Part shown: positions 7,265-14,824 of the stretch, piece after piece
Layout of the letters: each line of letters begins with the position of its first letter
How positions within the stretch are numbered: the first letter of the stretch is position 1
Source: an uncultured Clostridium sp.
Lineage (GTDB): Bacteria; Bacillota; Clostridia; Clostridiales; Clostridiaceae
Length of the DNA stretch: 21,005 nucleotides
Assembly: GCF_934754915.1 (NCBI RefSeq)
Contig: NZ_CAKVKB010000058.1
Coordinates: 1-21,005, forward strand
Direction of reading: 5' to 3'
Program-made: the position numbers and the translations under genes
Notes under the pieces: generated by a model
What the model was told of the DNA's origin: nothing
What the model saw: the letters and a program-made list of their open reading frames with translations, nothing else
Databases searched by the model: none

Positions 7265-8688
7265 AAACCACTTTCTAAGTATTTTACAAATACTTCAACT
7301 ATTTTAGGATCAAATTGTTTTCCTGAATTGTATTTCAATTCTTTAATTGCTTTTTCCTTGCTCATAGCCTTTTTATATACAGTATCCGTAGTCATAACAT
7401 CATATGAATCTGCTATACTCACAATTCTTGCTACAAGAGGTATTTCCTCTCCCTTCAATTTTAGAGGATATCCTTTTCCATCCCATCTTTCGTGATGGGC
7501 TAATACACCTTTTGCTACACTATCAAGCTGATTTGACGCTCTAACTATTCTATATCCCCGCTCTGTATGACTCTTTACAATTTCAAATTCTTCATTGGTA
7601 AGATTTCCTCTTTTCAAAAGTATAGCTTCATCAATACTCATCTTTCCAATATCATGAAGACTTGCCACAAGAATAAGTTCATCCATAACAGACAATGGCA
7701 GTGATATTAATTTCCCTATTATTATAGAATACTTTACCACGCGTTCAGAGTGTTCCTTTGTTTCATAACTTTTTTCCTCCATACTTGCCTTCATGGAATT
7801 TAATATAGAACTGCTTAAACTGTTTTTCTGATGAAGTTTTTGAAGATATACTTTATCTTCTGCTTCTTTCAATGCTTTATTTATATCTACATTTTCCTGC
7901 TCAATAATTGAAAAACCTAAAGATATACTTAATTTAATAAAATCATTATCATGTTTCTTACATTCTTCAAATATATCTTTTATTATATTTTCACATTCAT
8001 AATCAGTAGTATTTGGTGCAAGAATAACAAACTCATCTCCACCAATTCGAAAAACATAATTGCTAGACCCACATATTTCTCTTAATACTTCTGCAATGCC
8101 TTTTAACAAAGTATCTCCCTGTGAATGTCCAAATGTGTCATTTACTAGTTTTAATCCATTTGCATCTCCCATTATCACACCTAATGGCAGATTTTCTTTT
8201 GAAACTATCTTTCTGCTTATCTTTTCATAATAATTTCTATTAAATGTTTTAGTCAACGAATCTACATATGTTACTCTTTTTAGCTGTTTATAATTATTTT
8301 TTAATAAATTATACTTTTTCTCTAGTCTATCAGCTACTTCTAAATAACTTTCATATCCCTCTGATAAATATATTCCTCCAATGGCTGTCACCTGTTCATA
8401 ATCGTCAGTAATTGGTACCAGCTTTATTTTTATTTTTTTTCCATTTACTATATCATTTATAATTATTGATTTTTTTTCTGCATATAAATAATCATATTCC
8501 TTTGAAATCAAATCACATGTACTTTTATCTATTGCATCTGTGAATTTAATTCCAATTAACTCCTCATTGTTTTTCTTATATACCTTTTTATAAGAATCAT
8601 TAATATATATCATTCTAAATTTATTGTCAATTACCCATACTGGAGTAGGAATATTGTCTACAATTTCCTTGAAAAAATCATGATTCAT
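7255..8688 (-). CDS. PAS-GGDEF-HD-GYP protein, cyclic-di-GMP synthesis and hydrolysis domains
   Basis: A soluble 477-residue signalling protein. PAS domain about 5-110; short coiled coil 112-138; GGDEF domain about 140-290 with RIGGDEF (G216-F220) and the metal/substrate motif DANGLKLVND...GHSQGD (175-192); HD-GYP domain about 305-475 with H313, HDIGK (345-349), H374, HH (398-399) and GYP (406-408). Both active sites look intact, so it could make and break cyclic-di-GMP under control of the PAS sensor. The product-inhibition site (RxxD five residues before GGDEF) is absent; GSSN stands there. The protein lacks transmembrane segments. It has its own promoter and terminator, so it is monocistronic, but it lies just upstream of the chemoreceptor operon. 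Confidence 0.93.
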   Translation of the reverse strand: MNHDFFKEIVDNIPTPVWVIDNKFRMIYINDSYKKVYKKNNEELIGIKFTDAIDKSTCDLISKEYDYLYAEKKSIIINDIVNGKKIKIKLVPITDDYEQVTAIGGIYLSEGYESYLEVADRLEKKYNLLKNNYKQLKRVTYVDSLTKTFNRNYYEKISRKIVSKENLPLGVIMGDANGLKLVNDTFGHSQGDTLLKGIAEVLREICGSSNYVFRIGGDEFVILAPNTTDYECENIIKDIFEECKKHDNDFIKLSISLGFSIIEQENVDINKALKEAEDKVYLQKLHQKNSLSSSILNSMKASMEEKSYETKEHSERVVKYSIIIGKLISLPLSVMDELILVASLHDIGKMSIDEAILLKRGNLTNEEFEIVKSHTERGYRIVRASNQLDSVAKGVLAHHERWDGKGYPLKLKGEEIPLVARIVSIADSYDVMTTDTVYKKAMSKEKAIKELKYNSGKQFDPKIVEVFVKYLESGLKH

Positions 8689-8735
8689 ATTTTAATAACT
8701 TCCCTTTCAAAGTATAATCTATTTAATGTATATTT

Positions 8736-8763
8736 ATTATAATATATTTTTAGTATAATTCAA
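8736..8763 (-). promoter_or_regulatory. Promoter of the GGDEF/HD-GYP gene
   Basis: On the minus strand: TTGAAT (8758-8763), 16-nt spacer, TATAAT (8736-8741), about 48 nt before the start codon. Good match to a vegetative sigma-A promoter. Confidence 0.65.
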
Positions 8764-8791
8764 TCTTTTCTTTATAATATATCTTACAATT

Positions 8792-8875
8792 TCCAATGGA
8801 CAATAAAGAATCAATTCTTTTCAAGATTTCTTTTATATTTTTAAATATAGTTTTAATTTTGCAACATATATAATA
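8792..8875 (-). repeat. Dispersed intergenic repeat, copy C (diverged)
   Basis: Carries the ccaatggacaataaa tract, a decayed hairpin (attctt-ttc-aagatttc), the ttttatatttttaaatat stretch and the ttttgcaacatatata end module. The hairpin's left arm has mismatches. Confidence 0.6.
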
Positions 8876-8895
8876 AGCATGTTTTTAAATAATAT

Positions 8896-9879
8896 TTACA
8901 TGTTTTTAGAAATTATAGTTATGCTAACAAAAAATATATAAAATATAATATATGCTATTGTTCCTATATTAAAGACAGAATAAAAAAACTTCTTTTTTAT
9001 TCTAAGAAAACTATGCTTTTCTTTTACTATATTTACAAATTCCTTACCATACTTAAGGAAAAAATAAAACAATGCTGAAATTCCACCTATATAATATATA
9101 CTGGTCCAAATCAAAACAACATTATTTGAACAATTTGAAGAAACTACTGTTGTAGCCATAGCTATCATATTATTAAACATATGAACTGCTATAGAAGGAA
9201 TAATTGATTTACTCCTTAAAGCTATAAATGAAAGCACTATTCCCATAAGTACCGGATTTATAAACTGAACCAAATTAAAATGAAACATAGAGAAAAATAT
9301 TGAAGTCATTACTATTCCAATAATGTTCCCATACTTACACATGTTATTTAAAATATATCCTCTAAAAATTATCTCTTCAAATATAGGTGCAATAATACAT
9401 GTATATGAAATGAATAATATAAAAAATATATTGCTTTGTGGAATACTGAAATCAGGTGATGGTATTTCAATTCCTTTAGATTTAATAATTCCAGAGTAAA
9501 TTAGAAATATTATACTTGATATTATTCCTATTCCTAATGAAGATAATGCTCCTGATATCATAAATGGTAGTGATAATTTTTCAGGCTTTCCTAAATATAT
9601 TTTTATGCTTTGTTTAAATACTATCATACAAGCACATATTGCCGTTATATCTGCAATTATGCATGGAAGATATCCCACAAAAAAATTATATAGTTCTTTT
9701 GAATTTTCATCTGATTTTATTCCATTCACACCAAGTATGTTAATAATAACATTTCCTAAAAAATATGTTATAATCGCTAACAAAAGAAGTATTGCTGCAC
9801 ATCTCCCAGAAGTACGTTTTATGTCACTTTTCATTCCCTTTTTTATTTTTAAAACATTCTCATTAAAATCATATATCAT
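8896..9879 (-). CDS. CPBP-family intramembrane metalloprotease (CAAX protease-like)
   Basis: A polytopic membrane protein of 327 residues with about eight hydrophobic segments. The family's three catalytic motifs are visible in the second half: EEIIFRG (EExxxR), FSMFHFN (FxxxH) and HMFNN (HxxxN). Members are glutamate-type intramembrane proteases related to Rce1; bacterial ones act in bacteriocin self-immunity, anti-sigma cleavage or unknown roles, and no bacteriocin gene is seen here. I start at the ATG at 9879, the 13th codon of the longest frame, because GGAGGG lies 5 nt before it; the upstream ATG at 9915 has no ribosome binding site. A 7-bp hairpin (9896-9915) lies just before the binding site. 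The gene stands alone between two repeat copies. Confidence 0.88.
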   Translation of the reverse strand: MIYDFNENVLKIKKGMKSDIKRTSGRCAAILLLLAIITYFLGNVIINILGVNGIKSDENSKELYNFFVGYLPCIIADITAICACMIVFKQSIKIYLGKPEKLSLPFMISGALSSLGIGIISSIIFLIYSGIIKSKGIEIPSPDFSIPQSNIFFILFISYTCIIAPIFEEIIFRGYILNNMCKYGNIIGIVMTSIFFSMFHFNLVQFINPVLMGIVLSFIALRSKSIIPSIAVHMFNNMIAMATTVVSSNCSNNVVLIWTSIYYIGGISALFYFFLKYGKEFVNIVKEKHSFLRIKKKFFYSVFNIGTIAYIIFYIFFVSITIISKNM

Positions 9880-9980
9880 AAATTCCCTCCATGATATGTA
9901 TTTAAATGAATACATTTATAATTAATTTCAAACTTTATTCTAAAAAATACATCCTCATTACATTTATACAAATTAAGTTA

Positions 9981-9989
9981 ATTATATCA
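9981..9989 (-). promoter_or_regulatory. Possible extended -10 promoter of the CPBP gene
   Basis: TGATATAAT on the minus strand is a perfect -10 hexamer with TGn extension, about 100 nt before the start codon. No clear -35 box. Confidence 0.4.
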
Positions 9990-10058
9990 TAATAATGTTA
10001 TTAATATATATTTTAATTAATAATATTTATTCATTATTTTCATCTGTTCCATATATTG

Positions 10059-10121
10059 CAATTGACAATGTACAATAAACAATTGATATTAAAAAGATGA
10101 AATCTTCCTAAGATTTCTTTT
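10059..10121 (-). repeat. Dispersed intergenic repeat, copy D
   Basis: Plus strand reads caattgacaatgtacaat, then aacaattgat, then the hairpin gaaatctt-cct-aagatttc (10099-10117), perfect 8-bp arms. Lacks the gcaacatata end module. Confidence 0.75.
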
Positions 10122-10159
10122 ATACTATCTAGGATTTTTCATCTATTCTACATACTTCA

Positions 10160-10201
10160 ATAAGCTATATCCTAAAGTTTCCCTTAAAATATAGCTTATT
10201 T
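10160..10201. terminator. Hairpin downstream of the NEAT gene, probable terminator
   Basis: A perfect 12-bp inverted repeat AATAAGCTATAT (10160-10171) and ATATAGCTTATT (10190-10201), 18-nt loop, starting 4 bp after the NEAT gene stop. The T-run (TTTTTATT) follows on the plus strand; on the minus strand the tail is T-poor, so minus-strand termination would be weak. Confidence 0.45.
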
Positions 10202-10204
10202 TTA

Positions 10205-13200
10205 TTACTCTGTTATTTTATTTAATAATTTATAACTTCTTCTTCTCTTAAAATAAGATGATGCTAAAGAAATAAGCTGATTAAATATTATTGTCAATGC
10301 AGAAGTTGAAACTGCAATTTTCATAGGACTTATTTCTCCAGTAGAAGAATTTCTAGTAGTTTTATCAATCAGATTATCCAGAACTGAAATATCCTCTGAT
10401 TCAAAATCATCTCCTACAGTACCTTCTTCAACTAAAACCATAGTATCTTCTAAAAGCTTGATTCCAAAGTTTATATTCATTTTAACAGGTTTTATAAATA
10501 TAAATGACTGAATATCATCATTAACTGAATTTATAGGAAATCTGAATGATTTTATTCCATTTGCTTCATCTTCAAACACTACTTCATACTTTGTTTCAGC
10601 TCCATTAACAGTAAATCTGAAATTATCCATAGCACTTGTTCCTGTAAATGTAACAGTAATATAAAATTGTCCATCAATCTCTTCTAATATACTTGTTTCA
10701 TTTAAGTATTTTCTCGCCATAGTTCTTCCCATAGCGCTGTCACTTACTATTTCATTATTTATAGTATATCTTTTAAAGTATTCACTTGCTTCAATAGCTG
10801 TTTCTGAAAGCTGATCCATAATTTGTTCTGCACTTCCTGAATCAGATGAACCTCCAAAATCCATTCCCACTAAACTGCTTGATCCCCCAGAAAAATCTCC
10901 TGAACCAGAACCAGTCCATGAACTATCTGAACCACCTGAACTTCCTGTTATCTCTTCTAACTGTTTAGAATTAACTTCTTCTGTTTTTACAAATGTTTTT
11001 GTATTTTGAAGAAGCTTCACTCCAAAGGATATTTCCCTGTTTATCATATTTATATAAGATTTTATAGTGATATCTGGATTATCATTAGGAACTTCAAATT
11101 TTATACTCATAGTATTATTTGCTGAATTCTTATTTAATGTATTATATTTAACTTCGTTACCTGAAACAAGCACCTTTATTCTGCTCATCAAATCCGTATT
11201 GTGAAGATTTAATGTAAGATATGTCTTATCATTTATAACTTCTAAAGTACTAGATTGACCTATTGCATCTCTTGCTGCCTGATATCCTATCTGACTGTCA
11301 CAGACAATTTCGTTTTTAATTGAATATGTAGTCTTTGTATAACTTTGAAGTCCACTTTCTTCTTGTGATGGACTGCTTCCATTAGAACCACCATTATTTA
11401 GATTGTCGTTCCCACCTTCAGGTTGAGAATTGCCACCTTCGTTTCCTTCTCCATTTCCATTACCTTCTCCAGTTTCACCATTTCCACCAGCTCCGTTGCC
11501 TTCTCCTTCTCCGTCTTCATCATCACCATTTCCATCATCATCTTCTTCTAACGTACTTGATCTTAGAAGTACTCTGAATTTTACATTCATATCACCCATT
11601 ATTTTAATTTTAGATGAAATTAATATTTCATCACTCAATGAACCTATTTTAAATTTTATATGATACTTATCCCCGGAATTTTTAACTACGTCAACCTTAC
11701 TTACATTTTTACCATTAACTTTTACACCTATATCAGACATTAAAGAACCTTTTGTAAATTTTAAGGTAACATATATCTTATCATTTTTAACTTCTATTAT
11801 ACTCTCATCATCAAGATAATCTCTTGCTACAGATTCACTATTGGAATTTTCCTTTAATACTTTATTCTGTATTGTGTATGTCCCATCTTCTAAATCATTT
11901 TCATTCTTTTTATCATCGTCATCATCATCATCTTTTTGTGATTCTTTATATTCATCCAAAGTGTTGCCATTAACCCTCACTATAAATCCATCATTAAGAC
12001 TTCTTGTCAATAGATTAGTAAATTCCATAGTATCATTTATGGAATTTAATTCTACTCTTACTGTAAATGTACCATTAGAATTTACAGTAGAACTAAAATT
12101 TTTTCTTTCTCCATTTATTGAAAGTTCACGATAACTCATTATATCAGGATTTGCAAATGTAAAATAAGCATAAAGTTTTTTCTTTTCAACTTGAACAATA
12201 CATTTATCTTCCATATAGTTAGCTATTATAGGAGTTGCATTTCCATCACTTCCTATTACAAAGGCTTCCGCCTTAAATTTCTTGTCTTCGTTTAAGTTAA
12301 CTTCAGGAGCATTCGGAAAACTCACTTCATTTCCTGTTCCTCCGCTACCTGTATCCCCTGTACCTGAACCAGAGCCTATACTTACTTTATTTCCATCTGG
12401 ATCTGTTATATTTTTTGTATCTAATTTTAAATCAAATGCAACATCATTTTTTACTGGAATAATAAACATAGACATTTTGATTTTATTATTTAATGATTTT
12501 ATAGGAAATTTAATATGGAAATTTCCCTCTTCATCATTTACCAATGTTTCATACTGAACTTCAGTACCATCTATAAATACTTTTTGATTTTTCATCATAC
12601 TTCCAGATGTAAATTTCAATGTTAAATAATAAATTCCATCTTTTAATTCTAATTCACTTTTTTCATTTAAAAATCCAGCTGCAGCAGATGGAGTAGAAGT
12701 TCCTTCTGCTAATGCTTGATTTTTTATAGTATAAATTATTCCTTCTTTTAATCCCTCAGAATCATTTCCGTTATTATTATCTCCATCAGCATTGTTCTCA
12801 CCATCACCATTTCCAGAATTATTGTCTCCATCTTCTGAACCGCCATTATTTCCTTCACCTTCAGGTGTCCCAGGCTGTGGTTTGCTTTCACTACTTCCTC
12901 CACCATTATCAGTTTCACCGTTGCCTGGATTTCCTTCACCATCTCCATTATCAGGCTGAGAAGGTACACTTGGAAGTTTATCTAAATCAACAATTTCTCC
13001 ATTTTCATCTTTCAGCTGAGTTTTATCAACTTTTATAATTGTATCTGCTGAAATACTAAACAACCCTGTAGGATTAATTTTCATTGGAAGTTTTATTTTA
13101 TCATCAAATGTTTCTATTCCAAATGTTAATACTATTGTTCCCTTATTATCATTTTCTATTTTACAATCTTCAGGCTCAACATCATTTACCTTAACACCAA

Positions 13201-13495
13201 TGTTTTTTATCATCTTAGCATCTGTAAATTCAAGCTTAATTTTTATTTTTCCATTTTCCACATAAACATCTGCTGTCTTGGTTAAATTATTATTTGCCAT
13301 TGAATCTTGTGATTCATCCGTAGCTTTTCTTGCACTGACTGGAATAGTATATGTTCCGTCTTTCAATTTAACAGTTCTGCTATTTAATAATGAAGTAATC
13401 GATTTTCTAGTTTTATCTGTTATAATAGCCTGTACCGGCATTGTTCCCATGATTATTGTCGTGGCTAATAAAGTAGCTATAATTTTATTTTTCAT
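10205..13495 (-). CDS. Secreted, membrane-anchored protein with six NEAT-like (heme-type) domains
   Basis: A 1096-residue surface protein. It starts with a signal peptide (MKNKIIATLLATTIIMGTMPVQA) and ends with a weak transmembrane segment about 1057-1082 followed by KRRRSYK; there is no LPxTG-type sorting motif. Between lie six repeats of about 110 residues, at about 46-160, 252-362, 405-515, 538-648, 722-832 and 908-1022. Each has the NEAT pattern: YTIxN start, a short helix (SVARDYL-like), YVTLKFTxGSxM, and a closing strand. NEAT domains bind heme at the cell surface. The usual YxxxY heme motif is not kept (see findings), so heme binding is inferred. Linkers are rich in Gly, Asn, Asp, Glu and Ser, with seven Asp at 522-528. 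I start at 13495 because AGGAGG lies 4 nt upstream; the longer frame adds eight residues from the leader. Confidence 0.8.
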   Translation of the reverse strand: MKNKIIATLLATTIIMGTMPVQAIITDKTRKSITSLLNSRTVKLKDGTYTIPVSARKATDESQDSMANNNLTKTADVYVENGKIKIKLEFTDAKMIKNIGVKVNDVEPEDCKIENDNKGTIVLTFGIETFDDKIKLPMKINPTGLFSISADTIIKVDKTQLKDENGEIVDLDKLPSVPSQPDNGDGEGNPGNGETDNGGGSSESKPQPGTPEGEGNNGGSEDGDNNSGNGDGENNADGDNNNGNDSEGLKEGIIYTIKNQALAEGTSTPSAAAGFLNEKSELELKDGIYYLTLKFTSGSMMKNQKVFIDGTEVQYETLVNDEEGNFHIKFPIKSLNNKIKMSMFIIPVKNDVAFDLKLDTKNITDPDGNKVSIGSGSGTGDTGSGGTGNEVSFPNAPEVNLNEDKKFKAEAFVIGSDGNATPIIANYMEDKCIVQVEKKKLYAYFTFANPDIMSYRELSINGERKNFSSTVNSNGTFTVRVELNSINDTMEFTNLLTRSLNDGFIVRVNGNTLDEYKESQKDDDDDDDKKNENDLEDGTYTIQNKVLKENSNSESVARDYLDDESIIEVKNDKIYVTLKFTKGSLMSDIGVKVNGKNVSKVDVVKNSGDKYHIKFKIGSLSDEILISSKIKIMGDMNVKFRVLLRSSTLEEDDDGNGDDEDGEGEGNGAGGNGETGEGNGNGEGNEGGNSQPEGGNDNLNNGGSNGSSPSQEESGLQSYTKTTYSIKNEIVCDSQIGYQAARDAIGQSSTLEVINDKTYLTLNLHNTDLMSRIKVLVSGNEVKYNTLNKNSANNTMSIKFEVPNDNPDITIKSYINMINREISFGVKLLQNTKTFVKTEEVNSKQLEEITGSSGGSDSSWTGSGSGDFSGGSSSLVGMDFGGSSDSGSAEQIMDQLSETAIEASEYFKRYTINNEIVSDSAMGRTMARKYLNETSILEEIDGQFYITVTFTGTSAMDNFRFTVNGAETKYEVVFEDEANGIKSFRFPINSVNDDIQSFIFIKPVKMNINFGIKLLEDTMVLVEEGTVGDDFESEDISVLDNLIDKTTRNSSTGEISPMKIAVSTSALTIIFNQLISLASSYFKRRRSYKLLNKITE

Positions 13496-13521
13496 ATTTC
13501 CTCCTAAATAGTATCCCATTT

Positions 13522-13549
13522 TTTATATATTCCGATTAATGTATTGCAA
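13522..13549 (-). promoter_or_regulatory. Possible promoter of the NEAT gene
   Basis: On the minus strand: TTGCAA (13544-13549), 16-nt spacer, TATAAA (13522-13527), about 27 nt before the chosen start codon. The -35 box lies at the border of repeat copy E. The transcript leader would be only about 20 nt but still contains the AGGAGG site. Confidence 0.45.
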
Positions 13550-13630
13550 TTTATAATATAATGATGAAATCTTTACATGTATCAGGTAAATTTCAAATGT
13601 AATTTTCATATTGCAACACATATATAATTA
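13544..13630 (-). repeat. Dispersed intergenic repeat, copy E (internal deletion)
   Basis: Aligns with copy F from gatgaaatcttt through acatgt, aaatttcaaatg and attgcaacacatata, but lacks 23 nt (14133-14155 of copy F). That removes the right arm of the central hairpin. Confidence 0.65.
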
Positions 13631-13667
13631 ATAAATATCCTAATATACAGCTTGTATGTGATTTTCC

Positions 13668-14060
13668 CTAATTCTCTATTTCTTTCTCTTCTTTTATGGT
13701 CTCTATAAAATTGAAAAAATAATAGTATTTAAATATTATGACAACTACTATTATTCCCTTAACTAACAGACTATCTAATATTATTAATGGAAAAAGCATC
13801 ATAAAATCTGCAAATAAAAGTAATGACCATTTTTGTTTTAATGTCATTGCTCTATTATTCACAAATGACTCTAAATGTTTTTTATATAATTTTGTACTCT
13901 TAAACCATCTATCAAATCTGTTTGAGCCTTTAACAAAACAATATGATGCTAAAAGCAAAAATGGCGTTGTCGGAAGTACTGGAAGTACAACTCCAATTGA
14001 ACCTAAAGCTAATGATATTATTCCAGCTGTCAGGTATAGATATTTTTTTATTTTATTCAT
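13668..14060 (-). CDS. YbaN/DUF454-family membrane protein
   Basis: A protein of 130 residues with hydrophobic segments at about 7-45 and 80-115. The family signature is clear: LALGSIGVVLPVLPTTPFLLLASYCF followed by a charged stretch (KGSNRFDRWF). The function of DUF454 is unknown. The longest frame begins at 14108, but its first 16 residues are encoded by repeat copy F; the ATG at 14060 has a GAGGT site 7-8 nt upstream and starts a normal MNKIKKYLYL terminus, so I use it. It lies between the YgbA-like and NEAT genes, with gaps filled by repeat copies F and E and no clear terminators, so a common transcript is possible. Confidence 0.87.
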   Translation of the reverse strand: MNKIKKYLYLTAGIISLALGSIGVVLPVLPTTPFLLLASYCFVKGSNRFDRWFKSTKLYKKHLESFVNNRAMTLKQKWSLLLFADFMMLFPLIILDSLLVKGIIVVVIIFKYYYFFNFIETIKEEKEIEN

Positions 14061-14083
14061 AAATATTACCTCATTTAATATTT

Positions 14084-14205
14084 TCAATTGACAATGTACA
14101 ATGGCCAATTTTCAATTAAGTATGAAATCTTTCCAAAGATTTCTTTAATATTTTTACATGTGTTAAATAAATTTCAAATGCAGTTTTAATCTTGTACATA
14201 TATTT
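14084..14205 (-). repeat. Dispersed intergenic repeat, copy F (most complete)
   Basis: Holds all modules in order on the plus strand: caattgacaatgtacaat, ggccaattttcaatt, hairpin gaaatcttt-cc-aaagatttc (14124-14143, 9-bp arms), ctttaatatttttacatg, aaatttcaaatgcagttttaatcttgtacatata. It fills the gap between the YgbA-like gene and ybaN. Confidence 0.75.
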
Positions 14206-14273
14206 TGTATATAAACAGAATGTATAAAATATCTTGCATCAAAAATTTCAGTTATTTAAATAATCTTATATTT

Positions 14274-14579
14274 CTAATAAGTTAAATGTTTTATTAGTTC
14301 TATTGGCCTGCATAGTACTAATCTTGGTCCTGAAAATCTCATAACATCTTTAATTTTTGCTCTCATGTCCTTTTTATAACAATGTATCTTACATTTTCCA
14401 CATGTTGTTTTTTCATCTCCAAATTTACAACGTGACAATCTTAAATGTGCATATTCCAATAGTTCATTGCATTCTTCACATAAACATCCATTCTTAGAGC
14501 CATGCTTCTTTTGACAGTATATATCTATCATTAACTTTATGACTTGTTTTTCATGTTCAACTCTTCCCTGTTTTTTCAT
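14274..14579 (-). CDS. YgbA-like protein ('nitrous oxide-stimulated promoter' family)
   Basis: A soluble, cysteine- and lysine-rich protein of 101 residues covering the whole family. The pattern is diagnostic: CxxCxxLLEYAxxRLxRCxFG, CxxCxxHCYxxDMR and VMRFSGPRL. The clustered Cys/His residues suggest a metal or Fe-S site. In Escherichia coli the family member YgbA belongs to the NsrR regulon and helps growth under nitrosative stress; the same role here is inferred. The start at 14579 is preceded by AAAGGAG. A near-consensus Fur box lies 164-178 nt upstream, with repeat copy G between, so iron control is plausible. Confidence 0.85.
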   Translation of the reverse strand: MKKQGRVEHEKQVIKLMIDIYCQKKHGSKNGCLCEECNELLEYAHLRLSRCKFGDEKTTCGKCKIHCYKKDMRAKIKDVMRFSGPRLVLCRPIELIKHLTY

Positions 14580-14621
14580 AATTTTCTCCTTTAATAAATT
14601 TCTTAGTAATCTGTGTTATTT

Positions 14622-14680
14622 CAGTTGACAATAAACAATTGACAATGACAGATGAAATCTTTTCAAAATTTCTTTAATCA
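14622..14680 (-). repeat. Dispersed intergenic repeat, copy G
   Basis: cagttgacaataaacaattgacaatg, then the hairpin region gaaatctt-ttc-aaaatttc (14654-14672) with one mismatch in the stem, then tctttaatca. It lies between the Fur box and the YgbA-like start codon. Confidence 0.7.
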
Positions 14681-14742
14681 TTATGTAGTCTTATTATTAA
14701 AACATATTCTTACAGCAATTATTGTTTTTACAAGTTTGCTTT

Positions 14743-14757
14743 TGAAAATCATTATCA
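14743..14757 (-). promoter_or_regulatory. Fur-type operator upstream of the YgbA-like gene
   Basis: Minus strand reads TGATAATGATTTTCA, 13 of 14 defined positions of the 7-1-7 Fur box TGATAATnATTATCA. The surrounding 19-mer (14744-14762) matches 16 of 19 positions of the classical Fur box. It overlaps a TATAAT-like GATAAT and faces the YgbA-like gene. Known Fur boxes in Firmicutes are AT-rich palindromes, so chance matches are possible in this genome. Confidence 0.55.
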
Positions 14758-14767
14758 TTATTCAAGT

Positions 14768-14807
14768 TTAAATTAAGAGGATGCTTTTGTTAATCCTCTT
14801 AATTTAA
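14768..14807 (-). terminator. Terminator of the ABC transporter pair
   Basis: A perfect 15-bp stem, TTAAATTAAGAGGAT (14768-14782) with its complement (14793-14807), 10-nt loop, starting 18 bp after the stop codon of the second ABC gene. No strong T-run follows on the minus strand, although the stem end is TTAATTTAA. Confidence 0.65.
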
Positions 14808-14824
14808 CATATATCACATTGCCC

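Larger units (their letters stand above)
9880..10204. other. 325-bp intergenic region between NEAT and CPBP genes
   Basis: No gene found. It holds the CPBP leader and promoter candidate, repeat copy D and a 12-bp hairpin beyond the NEAT gene. Confidence 0.7.

Noticed and set aside
11430..11663. Plus-strand open frame rich in Pro and Ser opposite the NEAT gene
   Set aside because: It is the antisense of the Gly/Asp/Glu linker, has no ribosome binding site, and the minus-strand frame continues through it as a signal-peptide protein with clear domain repeats.
12748..12969. Minus-strand 73-codon frame inside the NEAT gene
   Set aside because: It is an out-of-frame reading of a low-complexity linker, without a ribosome binding site or protein-like composition.
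14622..14680. Repeat hairpins read as transcription terminators
   Set aside because: The gaaatctt/aagatttc stems lack a T-run immediately after the stem on either strand, and several copies lie in front of, not behind, genes. They are kept as repeats.
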